Shown here: positions 18,375 to 27,126 of the stretch, piece by piece
Layout of the letters: each line of letters opens with the position of its first letter
Numbering within the stretch: position 1 is the first letter of the stretch
DNA from: Rhodopirellula maiorica SM1
GTDB taxonomy: Bacteria; Planctomycetota; Planctomycetia; Pirellulales; Pirellulaceae
DNA: 64,000 nucleotides
Assembly: GCF_000346295.1 (NCBI RefSeq)
Contig: NZ_ANOG01000025.1
Span: forward strand, 1-64,000
Direction: 5' to 3'
Made by a program: the position numbers and the translations under genes
The notes under the pieces: model-generated
Seen by the model: the letters and a program-made list of their open reading frames with translations, nothing else
Told to the model about the DNA's origin: nothing
The model's database searches: none

Positions 18375-19132
18375 TATAGTTTCAGTGCACGTTGGCGATA
18401 ATGTTCGTCGATGCGGTTAGCGATCCGATCCACGTCGTCGGATTCCAAGAACGTCGGCCCCCCAAGAGCCGCGGCGCCGACAAAAATCTCTGCTGATTTA
18501 TGAGCCATCAACATGGCGGCTTTGACCGCGCCCGGCGTTTTCCCAAGCGTGATCAGCCCATGATTCTGTAGCAGGATCACGCGGGGCGGCACGCCAAATT
18601 CGTCGATGAATTGTTGGGTCTTTTCGCGAATGACCTGCGATAGCTTCAGTCCCGGATCCGTGTACGGTACCAGCACCGATTGCGGGCCACAGCAAACGAT
18701 TTCGTCTGGGAATAGCTTGCGGGTGGCAAATTGCTCTGCCAATGGTGAACACAAGATCTGGTTTACGCTGACACTGTGAGTGTGCCCCACGTATTCGATT
18801 CCCGGCAATGACAGCAGGTAGGCATGAAACAGTGTTTCCACCGAGGGTTTTTTTGACTTGCTGTCAACACGACAAGCAAACAGTTGGTCCTCGATCTGTT
18901 GATCGCTCAAGTCGTGGTTGTCGAGCATTTGCAGCAGCGGAGCAAAATGACAGGCAACGAGATCGTCTTCACTGAGCGTTTCCAGACAACTGCCACTGGC
19001 TTTGACGAAAAACGTCTCGTCATCGATCTTGGCAGACGTGTTGCCTTCGCCAAGGATCGCGAGTTGTCGACGCTCGTCGCCGAGGAACTGCGAAAGCGAA
19101 ATCAGTTCTTGTAAGGTTGCGTTTGCGTTCAT
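18374..19132 (-). CDS. Class II aldolase, probable L-fuculose-1-phosphate aldolase
   Basis: 252 residues, single domain. The catalytic and zinc residues are complete: Glu99 in SVETLFH, His117 and His119 in GHTH, His191 in QNHG. The length and the NTSAKID...ASGSCL phosphate-binding region fit the class II aldolase/adducin family. The expected reaction is cleavage of L-fuculose-1-phosphate to DHAP and L-lactaldehyde. The gene lies between fucI and the kinase, overlapping the kinase start by one base. Because the operon also has a two-domain aldolase with one intact active site, the division of labour between the two (for example fuculose versus another ketose phosphate, or a dehydratase/epimerase role for one of them) is open. 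Confidence 0.88.
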   Translation of the reverse strand: MNANATLQELISLSQFLGDERRQLAILGEGNTSAKIDDETFFVKASGSCLETLSEDDLVACHFAPLLQMLDNHDLSDQQIEDQLFACRVDSKSKKPSVETLFHAYLLSLPGIEYVGHTHSVSVNQILCSPLAEQFATRKLFPDEIVCCGPQSVLVPYTDPGLKLSQVIREKTQQFIDEFGVPPRVILLQNHGLITLGKTPGAVKAAMLMAHKSAEIFVGAAALGGPTFLESDDVDRIANRIDEHYRQRALKL

Positions 19133-19298
19133 TTGATTTGCTTTTGTAGGAAGCTTAGCTCGATCGGTTCAGCGAAAGACGCTGAGAGTCTTGGTCATTG
19201 GCCGGATTGGATGTTCGTGCGATTCTCTCTCTCTCTGGATTCGTGAGCCGAAGACACCTCGGCGGCCAACGGCTCACTTCTAAGAATTGCATCCGTGT

Positions 19299-21098
19299 TT
19301 ATCGTCGCCCGTACAGTGGACCGAACGTTTCACATGCACGGAAATCGGCAGCTTCGCGATTCTCGGTGCCAAAGGCGTTCCAAGTGCTCGGACGGAAAAT
19401 ACGATCTTCGGCCACGTTGTGCATGTAAACGGGGATCCGCAATTGCGATGCGAGTGTGATGAACAAATGCCCCACATGCCCCGCGGTCAAGACGCAGTGG
19501 TTCGCACCCCAGTGGTTCATGACTTCGTACGTCGATGTGAACGCCCCGCGTCCCGTAATCGTCGGTGCGAACCAAGTCGTCGGCCATGTTGGGTTGGTGC
19601 GTTGGTCCAAAACATCGTGCACGTCGTCGGGAAGATCGACGGTATAACCTTCGGCGATTTGCAACGCAGGACCAAGTCCCGCGATCAAGTTAATACGCGT
19701 CATGGTCGATGGCATACCGCCGCGAGTACGGTAACGTGTACTCATCCCGCCGCCAGGGAAATACTCGGTGATCGACGGGTGCCACGTCGTCGCTTGCAAA
19801 CACTTTTGCACTTCGTCGTCCGTGATCTCCCAGAACGGCTTCATCGTCGGTTGACCATTTTCTTCCTGTTGACCGGTGCCATCCAATGTCGCGGGGCCCG
19901 AGTTGATCAGGTGCAACAGGCCGTCTTTGGCGTGCCCGTCCAAACGGTAACCGTCACACGCACCGGCAACCGCGTCTGGACTCCAATAGGTCCGCAAATC
20001 CGCAAAGATCTGTGCGGTGTTTGTCAACAGATGGCCGAACAACATCGTCGCACCGTTTAGTGCGTCGTTCTCGGTGGCGACAATGTAGGGAGCTCGTTTG
20101 CCATTCCAATCGAAGGACGTATTCAAAATGGCTTCGAGAAAGTCACCATTGGGAAAGTGGTCGGTCCATTGACGTTGACCCTGGAAACCGGACGCGATCG
20201 CTTGATGCCCCATCGCTTGTTCGCCAAGTCCCATCTCGGCCAGACGCGGGTTTCCAACCATCAAATCGCGGGCGATCAACGCCATCTTCACGCTATCGGA
20301 CCATTCACTGTCCAACTGCTCACGGCTGCGGACTTGGTCTTCTGCGTTGTAATCTTTGCCTTCGGGACAATTTTCTTTGACCCATGCCAGCGCTCGTTCG
20401 TACTCTTGTGGATCATATTGTTCCTTCTGCATCCGGCCGACAAACTCGCTCATGTCGATCGCTTCGACCCGCATGCCCAGCCACTTTTCCCAGAAACCTT
20501 GGTCGACCACCGAGCCCGCGATGCCCATCGAGGTGCCGCCCATCGACAAGTACGCTTTGCCTCGCATCAGTGCGACAGCCAACCCACAGCGAGCAAAGCT
20601 TAGCAATTTATGCTGCACATCATCCGGGATCACCGAATCGCCGGCGTCCTGAACATCGCGGCCGTAGATGCCAAACGTGGGCAAGCCCTTTTGTGAGTGA
20701 CCCGCCAAAACGGCGGCCAAGTACACCGCGCCTGGACGCTCGGTTCCATTGAATCCCCACACCGCTTTGGGACGCAGAGGATCCATGTCCATCGTCTCGG
20801 ATCCGTAACACCAGCATGGGGTCACGGTCAGCGACACACCCACGTTTTCGCGGCGAAACAATTCTTCGGTCGCGGTCGCCTCGGCGATACCGCCGATACA
20901 TGGATTCGCGACCACGCACTGCACAGGATCCCCGTTGGGATAACGAACGTTTTCGGTCAACAGCGTTTTGACGCGTTGTGCCAAGGCTTGTGTTTGCTCT
21001 TCGAGCGATTCACGCACTCCCCCCAATCGTCCATCGATCGTGGGACGAATACCAATTTTAGGTAACTCGCCTTGCCAAACGGTATTGATGTCCGCCAT
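19299..21098 (-). CDS. fucI: L-fucose isomerase
   Basis: 599 residues, close to the 591 of the E. coli enzyme. The start at 21098 ([10 protein letters not shown]) is chosen over an in-frame extension to 21167 because conserved sequence begins at [13 protein letters not shown]. The Mn-binding residues can be placed by comparison with E. coli FucI: Glu343 in [11 protein letters not shown] and Asp367 in [10 protein letters not shown] match Glu337 and Asp361. The C-terminal GHVG..FITLAS.LRIPV.MHNV block carries the third ligand. The enzyme converts L-fucose to L-fuculose in the cytoplasm, the first step of the pathway. It is the first gene of the minus-strand fucose operon, divergent from a XylR-like regulator across a 446-bp region with several palindromes. 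Confidence 0.96.
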   Translation of the reverse strand: MADINTVWQGELPKIGIRPTIDGRLGGVRESLEEQTQALAQRVKTLLTENVRYPNGDPVQCVVANPCIGGIAEATATEELFRRENVGVSLTVTPCWCYGSETMDMDPLRPKAVWGFNGTERPGAVYLAAVLAGHSQKGLPTFGIYGRDVQDAGDSVIPDDVQHKLLSFARCGLAVALMRGKAYLSMGGTSMGIAGSVVDQGFWEKWLGMRVEAIDMSEFVGRMQKEQYDPQEYERALAWVKENCPEGKDYNAEDQVRSREQLDSEWSDSVKMALIARDLMVGNPRLAEMGLGEQAMGHQAIASGFQGQRQWTDHFPNGDFLEAILNTSFDWNGKRAPYIVATENDALNGATMLFGHLLTNTAQIFADLRTYWSPDAVAGACDGYRLDGHAKDGLLHLINSGPATLDGTGQQEENGQPTMKPFWEITDDEVQKCLQATTWHPSITEYFPGGGMSTRYRTRGGMPSTMTRINLIAGLGPALQIAEGYTVDLPDDVHDVLDQRTNPTWPTTWFAPTITGRGAFTSTYEVMNHWGANHCVLTAGHVGHLFITLASQLRIPVYMHNVAEDRIFRPSTWNAFGTENREAADFRACETFGPLYGRR

Positions 21099-21544
21099 CG
21101 AAAAATCCTTTGTGTTGACACTCAGAGGTGTATGGTTTTGAAGAGGGGTGCGAAGATGACCCGGCAATGTTTCCGGGGATAAAATTCACAGCGATCGGTC
21201 AGTTCACTCAGCGTACTGAGATTGGCTTGATTATCATTCGGTTAGCTCGAGTGGTGCAGTGCACCTCCATTTTCGGGCGGCGAAAATCGCGAAGAGGTAC
21301 ACTATCGGCAATTAAATCGTCGAAGGTTTCTGCGAGGTTCGCTGCGGCACTACGCGAATGTCACGCTGCGACAGGAATTGGATAGTCGTTCACCGTGAGC
21401 GATTCGAGGCAGAATGCACTGCCGACCGAAGCCGTGCATCCATGATTCTAAAGCTAATAATACCGGCGATCAATCTTGCTACAATAATGATACGCGACAG
21501 ATTAGTAATGTTTTGCGTCACTCCTGGAGCATGAATCTACTCTT
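21099..21544. promoter_or_regulatory. Divergent regulatory region of the fucose operon and its regulator
   Basis: 446 bp without a gene, between fucI and the divergent XylR-like regulator. It should contain both promoters and the regulator's operators. Visible inverted repeats are CTCAG-cgta-CTGAG at 21208-21221, a near-perfect 13-mer at 21253-21265, and TTTTCG-ggcgg-CGAAAA at 21270-21286. A GGAG stretch lies about 16 bp before the regulator ATG. An AT-rich segment at about 21455-21520 could hold the regulator promoter. Promoter elements cannot be assigned with confidence. Confidence 0.55.
21253..21265. promoter_or_regulatory. Candidate operator palindrome GGTGCA-G-TGCACC
   Basis: A 13-bp inverted repeat with perfect 6-bp arms and a single central base, 155 bp upstream of fucI. 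It is the strongest operator-like element in the divergent region. Assignment to the XylR-like regulator is positional only. Confidence 0.4.
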
Positions 21545-22729
21545 ATGAAGCAGAAATTACGCCCTCAAATCGCTCTCCTCGTCGAGGCGTCTCGCGCTTA
21601 CGGACGGGAATTGCTTCGCGGAGTTTCCCATTTCGCTCGAACGCAAGTTAATTGGTCGCTACTGCACGAAGAGATGTTGCTTGATTCGGCGATGCCGGAC
21701 TGGATGACCAACGCACGGATCGATGGCGTGATTGCTCGAGTGGATACTCACACGATCGAGCCGCTGCGAAAATTGAATGTGCCCATGGTCGATGTTCGCT
21801 GCAATCGAAAATTTGTGGGGGTTCCCCAAGTCGAAACCGACAACCGGCGCGTTGCCGAATTGGCGCTCGAACATCTTTGGAACCGAGGCTTTCGCCGCTT
21901 TGCATTTTGTGGATTTCGGTTTGCGTCGTATTCCGAAACGCGACTGGACTATTTTCGCGATCTTGTCACCCAGGCAGGGTGCCCGTTCGAGTTCTATCAA
22001 TCCGAAGGCAAACCAGGCACTCCGCTGATGGGGCTCGAGCGAGCCGATGTCCGAGATATGGAGCGGATGGCGGAATGGCTTCGCACGCTGCAGCGCCCCA
22101 CAGGGTTGTTCGTTTGCAACGACATTCGAGGACAGCAGGTGCTCAATGCATGTCGGAAAGCGGATATCGCCGTTCCTGATGATATTGGTGTGATCGGCGT
22201 TGATGATGATGACGCGATTTGTTTGATGTGCGATCCACCGCTGACGAGCGTTCGGCCGGATGCATCGCGAGTCGGTTATCGTGCTGCAGAACTGTTGCAC
22301 GAGATGCTGAACGGTTTACGACCCGAGGCCGAAATCGAGTTCATTCCGCCGACTTCGGTTTCGCAGCGGTTGTCGACCGAAGTGGTTGCCGTCGATGACA
22401 TCGAGCTGGCAAAAGTGTGCCGATTCATTCGGCTGCACGCTTGCGACGGGATCAACGTCAATGATGTCACGCGGTCGACATCGCTATCACGGCGACAATT
22501 GGAACGTCGCTTTCGCGAGGTGCTGGGGCGTACCCCTCACGAGCAAATTATGGCAACTCAGATTGAGCGGACCAAACAATTGCTGCGCGAAACCGATATG
22601 ACACTCGAGCAACTCGCGCCCAAAGCGGGCTACAGCCACAAAGAGAGTTTGTGTGCCGTCTTTAAACGCGAAACCGGTCAGACGCCCGGTGACTATCGCA
22701 CAAAAAATCAAGTGGACCATCGTAAATGA
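21545..22729 (+). CDS. XylR-like AraC-family transcriptional regulator (sugar-binding plus AraC HTH)
   Basis: 394 residues. The N-terminal two-thirds (about 7-275) is a LacI/periplasmic-binding-protein-type sugar sensor, recognisable from IALLVE.SRAYGRELLRG, IDGVIAR, the VETDN motif and the VIGVDDDD..C...PPLTSV block. The C-terminal 100 residues hold two AraC-type helix-turn-helix units (LSRRQLERRFREVLGRTP and LAPKAGYSHKESLCAVFKRETGQTP). This architecture is that of E. coli XylR. It is divergent from fucI, so I infer that it senses L-fucose, L-fuculose or a downstream product and controls the fucose operon. Its stop codon directly abuts the stop of the convergent next gene. Confidence 0.92.
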   Translation: MKQKLRPQIALLVEASRAYGRELLRGVSHFARTQVNWSLLHEEMLLDSAMPDWMTNARIDGVIARVDTHTIEPLRKLNVPMVDVRCNRKFVGVPQVETDNRRVAELALEHLWNRGFRRFAFCGFRFASYSETRLDYFRDLVTQAGCPFEFYQSEGKPGTPLMGLERADVRDMERMAEWLRTLQRPTGLFVCNDIRGQQVLNACRKADIAVPDDIGVIGVDDDDAICLMCDPPLTSVRPDASRVGYRAAELLHEMLNGLRPEAEIEFIPPTSVSQRLSTEVVAVDDIELAKVCRFIRLHACDGINVNDVTRSTSLSRRQLERRFREVLGRTPHEQIMATQIERTKQLLRETDMTLEQLAPKAGYSHKESLCAVFKRETGQTPGDYRTKNQVDHRK

Positions 22730-23332
22730 TCAGGCAACACGGTTGAAAAAGTTGCCGCTCGAACCGAGTTGCTCGCCGAGTGCTTGTTCAAACTTCGCAA
22801 CGTTCACTCCGTTGTCTTCGAGCACCTGAGTCCATGCCGAGCGGACGGAGTCCGAGGAAACGTTTCCCGATTGGCTCTCTTGTTGCTCGGTAAGCGTTTC
22901 AATCAATTGGTTCAGCAGTTGGTCCACTTCGGTTTCGTCGACGTCGGCGGCCAGCAATGCCGACTCGACGGTCGAGGAATCGTCCTCCTCGGGCTTGGGG
23001 CCGCGGCCGGGGCGTGGGCCTGAGGGCCGATTCCCCTTGATCGCCTCGTCGACTTTATCGGCATCGATACCGTTGGCTTCTAGTACACTATCCACTGCTG
23101 ATCGGATCGCCGTCTCATTGGTGGACCCCGACCCCGAAGCCGACGTCGACTTGACTTCCTCGACAGCCTCTTCCACCTGGCTCAGGACACTCGAGGCGGT
23201 CGCATCATCCACGCCCACTGCGGTCAACGCCGCGGCGAGTTGCTCTTGTTTTTTTGCAGGTGGGCCTTGGGCAGGTCGGCCAGCGGCGGAAGCTTGGCCG
23301 CTGAAGGACGACGCCGAGCTGGAAATGTTCAT
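22730..23332 (-). CDS. Uncharacterised acidic protein with alternating A-B-A-B helical repeats
   Basis: 200 residues from the ATG at 23332; an in-frame extension to 23371 is less likely. I do not recognise the family. After a Ser/Gly/Pro-rich N-terminus there are four helical segments in an alternating pattern. Segments at 31-60 and 121-150 resemble each other (LxxALxAxxVDxxxxxxLLxQxxExxxE). Segments at 74-100 and 162-190 also resemble each other (xRSAxxxVLExNGxxxxKxxxAxxx). Linkers are Ser/Gly/Pro-rich (100-118, SGPRPGRGPKP). This suggests duplication of a two-part helical module, slightly reminiscent of EF-hand-like or UBA-like helix pairs but without obvious calcium ligands. It has no signal peptide and no membrane segment. 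No function is proposed. Confidence 0.7.
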   Translation of the reverse strand: MNISSSASSFSGQASAAGRPAQGPPAKKQEQLAAALTAVGVDDATASSVLSQVEEAVEEVKSTSASGSGSTNETAIRSAVDSVLEANGIDADKVDEAIKGNRPSGPRPGRGPKPEEDDSSTVESALLAADVDETEVDQLLNQLIETLTEQQESQSGNVSSDSVRSAWTQVLEDNGVNVAKFEQALGEQLGSSGNFFNRVA

Positions 23333-23601
23333 GTCGCTTTCTCGGTTTAGATTGCTGGATTTTGGCATCAAGCAACCCGGTGCGTGATGCGATGACTGTG
23401 ATCATCTTCGTGGTTTCGAGCAGAGCGTCTTGCGTCAAAATCGCCGAGAATTACGATGTTTTGACTAAATTTGACCCGCATGGAGAGTTGTCAGAAAATG
23501 TCCAGAATCCGTGTCACCCTGGGACTGCCGATGACGCATTACTCGTTTGGGCACTCGGTTTTTAGCCCCTTCTGTGGTGGCGTCTTGGTGGGGCCCGGTG
23601 G

Positions 23602-23808
23602 CTAATGCCGCATCGAATCGGTGATCCGTCTGACACCGGGAAGAGCGCGAGTGACGGTGATCGCCAGGACTCGGTCGTTGTACGAATCAACGTGGCCGGC
23701 AATCTCGACGTCTCCGTCGCCAAAGTCGGTTACGATCAAATCGACACATCCCACTCGTGTGAGTGACGATTTGACGCGGAATTCGATGGACTGAAGATTT
23801 CGATTCAT
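23602..23808 (-). CDS. Small BON-domain protein
   Basis: 68 residues from the ATG at 23808 (an in-frame start at 23838 adds ten residues). The pattern D.IVTDFGDGDVEIAGHVDSYNDR...IT.ALPGVRRI matches the BON fold, in which an alpha-beta module carries a central G.V.L.G.V motif. BON domains are thought to bind phospholipids or other surfaces; family members include OsmY. There is no signal peptide. Small single-BON proteins are common in planctomycetes and their role is unknown. It stands alone between the repeat protein and a GH29 gene. Confidence 0.7.
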   Translation of the reverse strand: MNRNLQSIEFRVKSSLTRVGCVDLIVTDFGDGDVEIAGHVDSYNDRVLAITVTRALPGVRRITDSMRH

Positions 23809-23933
23809 TACTCGCCTCAACGGATTATGGCATTTCAATGTGGCCTACCGTTAGAGGACGATGTCATGCAAGGGATGTCACGCTCCCTCGCAAAGAAACC
23901 GCTAAGCAATCGCTAGATTTATTCGCAGTGACT

Positions 23934-25691
23934 CTACTTCGACTCGTTCACCCGCTTTAGCGTCACGGAGCGAAGATTGATGGGCTGCCAATGACCCGCA
24001 TCCGGCTTGATGCGAAAACTGGTTTGACCGGATTGGTCGATGTCGATCGTACCGAGCGGCCGATCGACATAATTTCCGTAGCCGCCGGTCGACATCATTT
24101 CCACTGTTTTCAATTCTCCGGCGATTCCGAAGCCAAGCCGAGTCTTCTCCTTTTCTACCGACAGCGTTGCTGAGACTTCGTAGCGTCCCGGTTGATCAAT
24201 GTTGATGTTCCATTCCACCCAAGCTTGGTCGTCCACCCAATATCCGATGTGCGGGATGTCGGAATGAAACCGGATGTCGGCTTGTCGGCTGCCTTCGTTG
24301 TTGTGGATATAGCCCGCGTCCGCTGTAAGTACCAAGTTACCATTCGCGTCGGGTGTGGGGAGTTGCACGGCGACTTCCAATACGCCATCGATCTTCATTT
24401 CAATCACACTGGCGATGTCATCGGGTGCTTCGTTTGGCAATGTCAATTCAACTCCATCCTCGGTGGACTTTGCCGTTAATGTACTACCATCAGCCAACAA
24501 GCGTGCGGTTTGGACTTCGTTTTGGATACCTGGAACCAACAGCTTCCCAGCGCTGGGCCAATCAAACACGTGCAAGTACAAAATCGTTTTGCCGTCGACC
24601 GTTTTTGCGGTGCAGCGTCCCCAGTCCAATTTGGGCAGCGGGCTTGCCGATGTTCCGTAGATGGATTCGCTATTGACGTCCATCCATTGGCCAACCCCTT
24701 GCAGTCGCTCGACCGCCTCGGGCAATAGTGTCCCTTTGCCGGTGGGGCTGACGTTCAACAGATAATTGCCACCTTTGCTGGCGATATCGATCAAATTGCG
24801 GACCAACGTGGTGGTGGATTTGAAATCGCTGTCGCCTTTCTTGTACCCCCAGCTGCCGCTGATTGGCATGCAGACTTCCCAGTCGTCCTCACCAGGAGCG
24901 TGGGGAGGGATCTGGCGTTCGAACGTTTTGTAATCACCGCGGTAATCTTCGCCCAGACGATCATTGGTGATGACATTCGGCTGTAGCTTGGTCAACGAAT
25001 GCAGCGCGTCGAATGATTCGCGGCTCATCTTACGAGGCGTGTCCCACCAAAAGATGCCAATCGGGCCATACTCGGTGAGCAACTGCTTGACCTCGGGAAC
25101 GGCCTTTTCCATCACGTATTCATCTGAGCTGACACGCTGGATCGACTTGTCCCAACTATTACCAAAGCCGCCGGGGTGATGCCAATCTTGTGCTTGAGAA
25201 TAGTAGAAACCGAATCGGAGGCCCTGTTCTTGGCATGCTTCGGCCAGTTCTTTCATGATGTCACGGCCAAACGGCGTCGCGTCGACGACGTTGAAGGGAT
25301 TCGCTTTGGAATCGAACATCGCGAAACCATCGTGATGCTTGGCCGTGATGACCAAGTATTTCATTCCTGCTTGCTTTGCCAAACCGACGAATTCTGTCGC
25401 ATCAAATTGCGTCGGATTGAACTGGGCCGCGTACTTCTCATATTCCGCGATCGGAATCTTTCCTCGAGCCATCATCCATTCGGCGCTATTGGGCAGCTTT
25501 TGGCCTTTGTATTCGCCGCCTACCGTCGAGTAGATGCCCCAGTGAACAAACATTCCAAACTTTGCTTGACGCCACCACTCGAGCCGCTCGTCGCGGGTTT
25601 CAATAGTTGGAGACGTGTCTTGTGCGACCACGACACCTGTTAAAAACGTAAGGAGCCCGAGGCTTAGCAGCCGAAGATGCATCGTTTTCAT
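23934..25691 (-). CDS. Alpha-L-fucosidase, GH29, with C-terminal carbohydrate-binding-like domain
   Basis: 585 residues with a Sec signal peptide (cleavage near VVA-Q at 23-24). GH29 hallmarks are FGMFVHWGIYS (45-55), ITAKHHDGFAMFDS (115-128), FYYSQAQDWHHP, and the presumed nucleophile Asp217 in IGIFWWDTPRKM. The catalytic barrel ends near residue 345 and is followed by a beta-sandwich and a final module (about 450-580) with W.DDQAWVEW.INI...GRYEV and HWQPINLRSVTLKR, resembling a carbohydrate-binding domain seen in other GH29 enzymes. It would release L-fucose from sulfated or branched glycans outside the cytoplasm. It is the last member of a co-directional run that starts at the sulfatase near 37.7 kb. 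Confidence 0.93.
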   Translation of the reverse strand: MKTMHLRLLSLGLLTFLTGVVVAQDTSPTIETRDERLEWWRQAKFGMFVHWGIYSTVGGEYKGQKLPNSAEWMMARGKIPIAEYEKYAAQFNPTQFDATEFVGLAKQAGMKYLVITAKHHDGFAMFDSKANPFNVVDATPFGRDIMKELAEACQEQGLRFGFYYSQAQDWHHPGGFGNSWDKSIQRVSSDEYVMEKAVPEVKQLLTEYGPIGIFWWDTPRKMSRESFDALHSLTKLQPNVITNDRLGEDYRGDYKTFERQIPPHAPGEDDWEVCMPISGSWGYKKGDSDFKSTTTLVRNLIDIASKGGNYLLNVSPTGKGTLLPEAVERLQGVGQWMDVNSESIYGTSASPLPKLDWGRCTAKTVDGKTILYLHVFDWPSAGKLLVPGIQNEVQTARLLADGSTLTAKSTEDGVELTLPNEAPDDIASVIEMKIDGVLEVAVQLPTPDANGNLVLTADAGYIHNNEGSRQADIRFHSDIPHIGYWVDDQAWVEWNINIDQPGRYEVSATLSVEKEKTRLGFGIAGELKTVEMMSTGGYGNYVDRPLGTIDIDQSGQTSFRIKPDAGHWQPINLRSVTLKRVNESK

Positions 25692-25921
25692 GGGATTCAG
25701 ATTCGTTAGTTTGGGAAAAGATCGTGACTAGATTTTTGACGCGAGGGAGTGCTCACGTCCGACAAGGAAACGCATGGATGCGAAAATCGAAACCGATCAA
25801 AAGCCGCTTTTGGGCTCCTGTAGATAGATGCGTGGAGGCTAGCCAACATGCTGCACTCGCGACTAAATGAAGCCGCGGTGCAGTCTGTTTAGGCTCGTTC
25901 GTCTGATTCGCCAACCGCGAG

Positions 25922-26983
25922 TTATTTTACCGCAGACTTCTTTTTAGGGGCATTCTTTTTCTTCGGCTGATGCACTTTGTTGTGAGCAGGAATCGGGCTT
26001 TCGAATCCCGCGTAGGCTTCTGGTTTGATCCCTCGTGCATTGGTTTGATTACCGAAAGTGTTTGGTTTGAATGGACCCACGAAATCAATGTTCATGTCTG
26101 GGGTGATCGCGTCTTCTAGACCGATTGCCCAAAAGATCCCATTGGCGAGCAAACGGCGGTAACCGTCATTGGTCAAGTCTTCGGGCGTACCATACAGCGA
26201 CGTGAACACACGGCCCGATTTGCCCGATTCGCTTTTGTAGGTTCGTGTCCATTCCGAGGGCATCGGGGGTTGCGTGTCGGATGCCGGTGAGTCAGGTGTC
26301 ATGCCATTGAGCGGTTGGGCCATCGTCAAGATGTCGCCATCGGTAGGCTTGCCGACATACCCGCCGGCTTGAACCCAAACGTCGCTTACCCCTTGCAGGA
26401 TCGGATGATCTTTCATCGCATCGACAATGGTAATGCGAGTACTTTGCACGTGATTGCGGCCGTAGTGACCAACCCAGGTTTGTCCGAGCACTTGATGGCC
26501 GAAGCCAAGTTCGTAGCCCTCGACTTTGGAATTGAATGCATATTTTGCATACGGTTGATCGGCGGGAATTTGGAATCCATGCGTTGCCGTCCGCATTCCG
26601 ACGATCGGGCCACCGCGACGAAGGTAATCGTCAAAGTGCTTCATCTGTTCGGCTGGGAAATTTTGAAAACGCAAAAACACCACGGCCAAATCCGCCGTGT
26701 CGAGTGCTTCGAGACCAGGCATGTTCGAGGGTTTGCCGGCGACGATTTCACCCGTCTCAGGATCAATGTTGAACAGCACGGTACATTTAAAACCGTGATG
26801 TTTTGCCAACAGTCGGGCTAGTGCAGGCAGCGACTCTTCCGAGCGATATTCGTGATCACCAGCCATAAAGACAATGTGCTTGCCCTTGCCTACACCTTCT
26901 TTTCCTTCGTAGACAAGCGTTTCCGCCCGAGCGGTGCTGATCAGACTGGTAAATGCGACAACAAACAGGATTGCAAATTTCAT
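25922..26983 (-). CDS. ThuA-like domain protein, secreted
   Basis: 353 residues from the ATG at 26983, which begins a signal peptide ending at ARA; the reading frame upstream of it has no family similarity. The ThuA/glutamine-amidotransferase-like fold is indicated by KHIVFMAGDHEYRSEESLP, the middle block DLAVVFLRFQNFP...DYLRRGGPIVGMRTATH, and the end block SGRVFTSLYGTPEDLTNDGYRRLLANGIFWA. ThuA-like proteins are frequent in planctomycete glycan loci and sometimes carry trehalose-utilisation annotation, but their reaction is not established. The C-terminus is lysine-rich (PKKKNAPKKKSAVK). The gene lies 143 bp downstream of the beta-propeller hydrolase candidate and 230 bp upstream of the GH29 gene. 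Confidence 0.85.
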   Translation of the reverse strand: MKFAILFVVAFTSLISTARAETLVYEGKEGVGKGKHIVFMAGDHEYRSEESLPALARLLAKHHGFKCTVLFNIDPETGEIVAGKPSNMPGLEALDTADLAVVFLRFQNFPAEQMKHFDDYLRRGGPIVGMRTATHGFQIPADQPYAKYAFNSKVEGYELGFGHQVLGQTWVGHYGRNHVQSTRITIVDAMKDHPILQGVSDVWVQAGGYVGKPTDGDILTMAQPLNGMTPDSPASDTQPPMPSEWTRTYKSESGKSGRVFTSLYGTPEDLTNDGYRRLLANGIFWAIGLEDAITPDMNIDFVGPFKPNTFGNQTNARGIKPEAYAGFESPIPAHNKVHQPKKKNAPKKKSAVK

Positions 26984-27028
26984 TCGTGTTTCTCGGAGGG
27001 TAAATGAGCGAGTGAGAGGGATCGGAGT

Positions 27029-27047
27029 GAAACTCGCCAAGAGTTTC
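27029..27047. repeat. REP-like palindrome GAAACTC-gccaa-GAGTTTC
   Basis: A perfect 7-bp inverted repeat with a 5-base loop, located just upstream of the ThuA-like gene. The same sequence, in the opposite orientation and one base pair longer, occurs at 32206-32226. Confidence 0.6.
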
Positions 27048-27126
27048 GGAATTGCAAGAAAACAAACTTCCACGGGAACGACGAGTTCATCCCGTTCCGG
27101 TGCATAGCCGCCGCAGTTCAGCGGCA

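Noticed and set aside
13806-21098. Bacterial microcompartment locus
   Set aside because: The enzyme set is reminiscent of planctomycete microcompartment loci, but no shell-protein gene of any class is present in the window.
23362-23565. A 67-codon plus-strand frame beside the repeat protein
   Set aside because: It begins inside the N-terminal region of the minus-strand gene's leader and has no recognisable feature.
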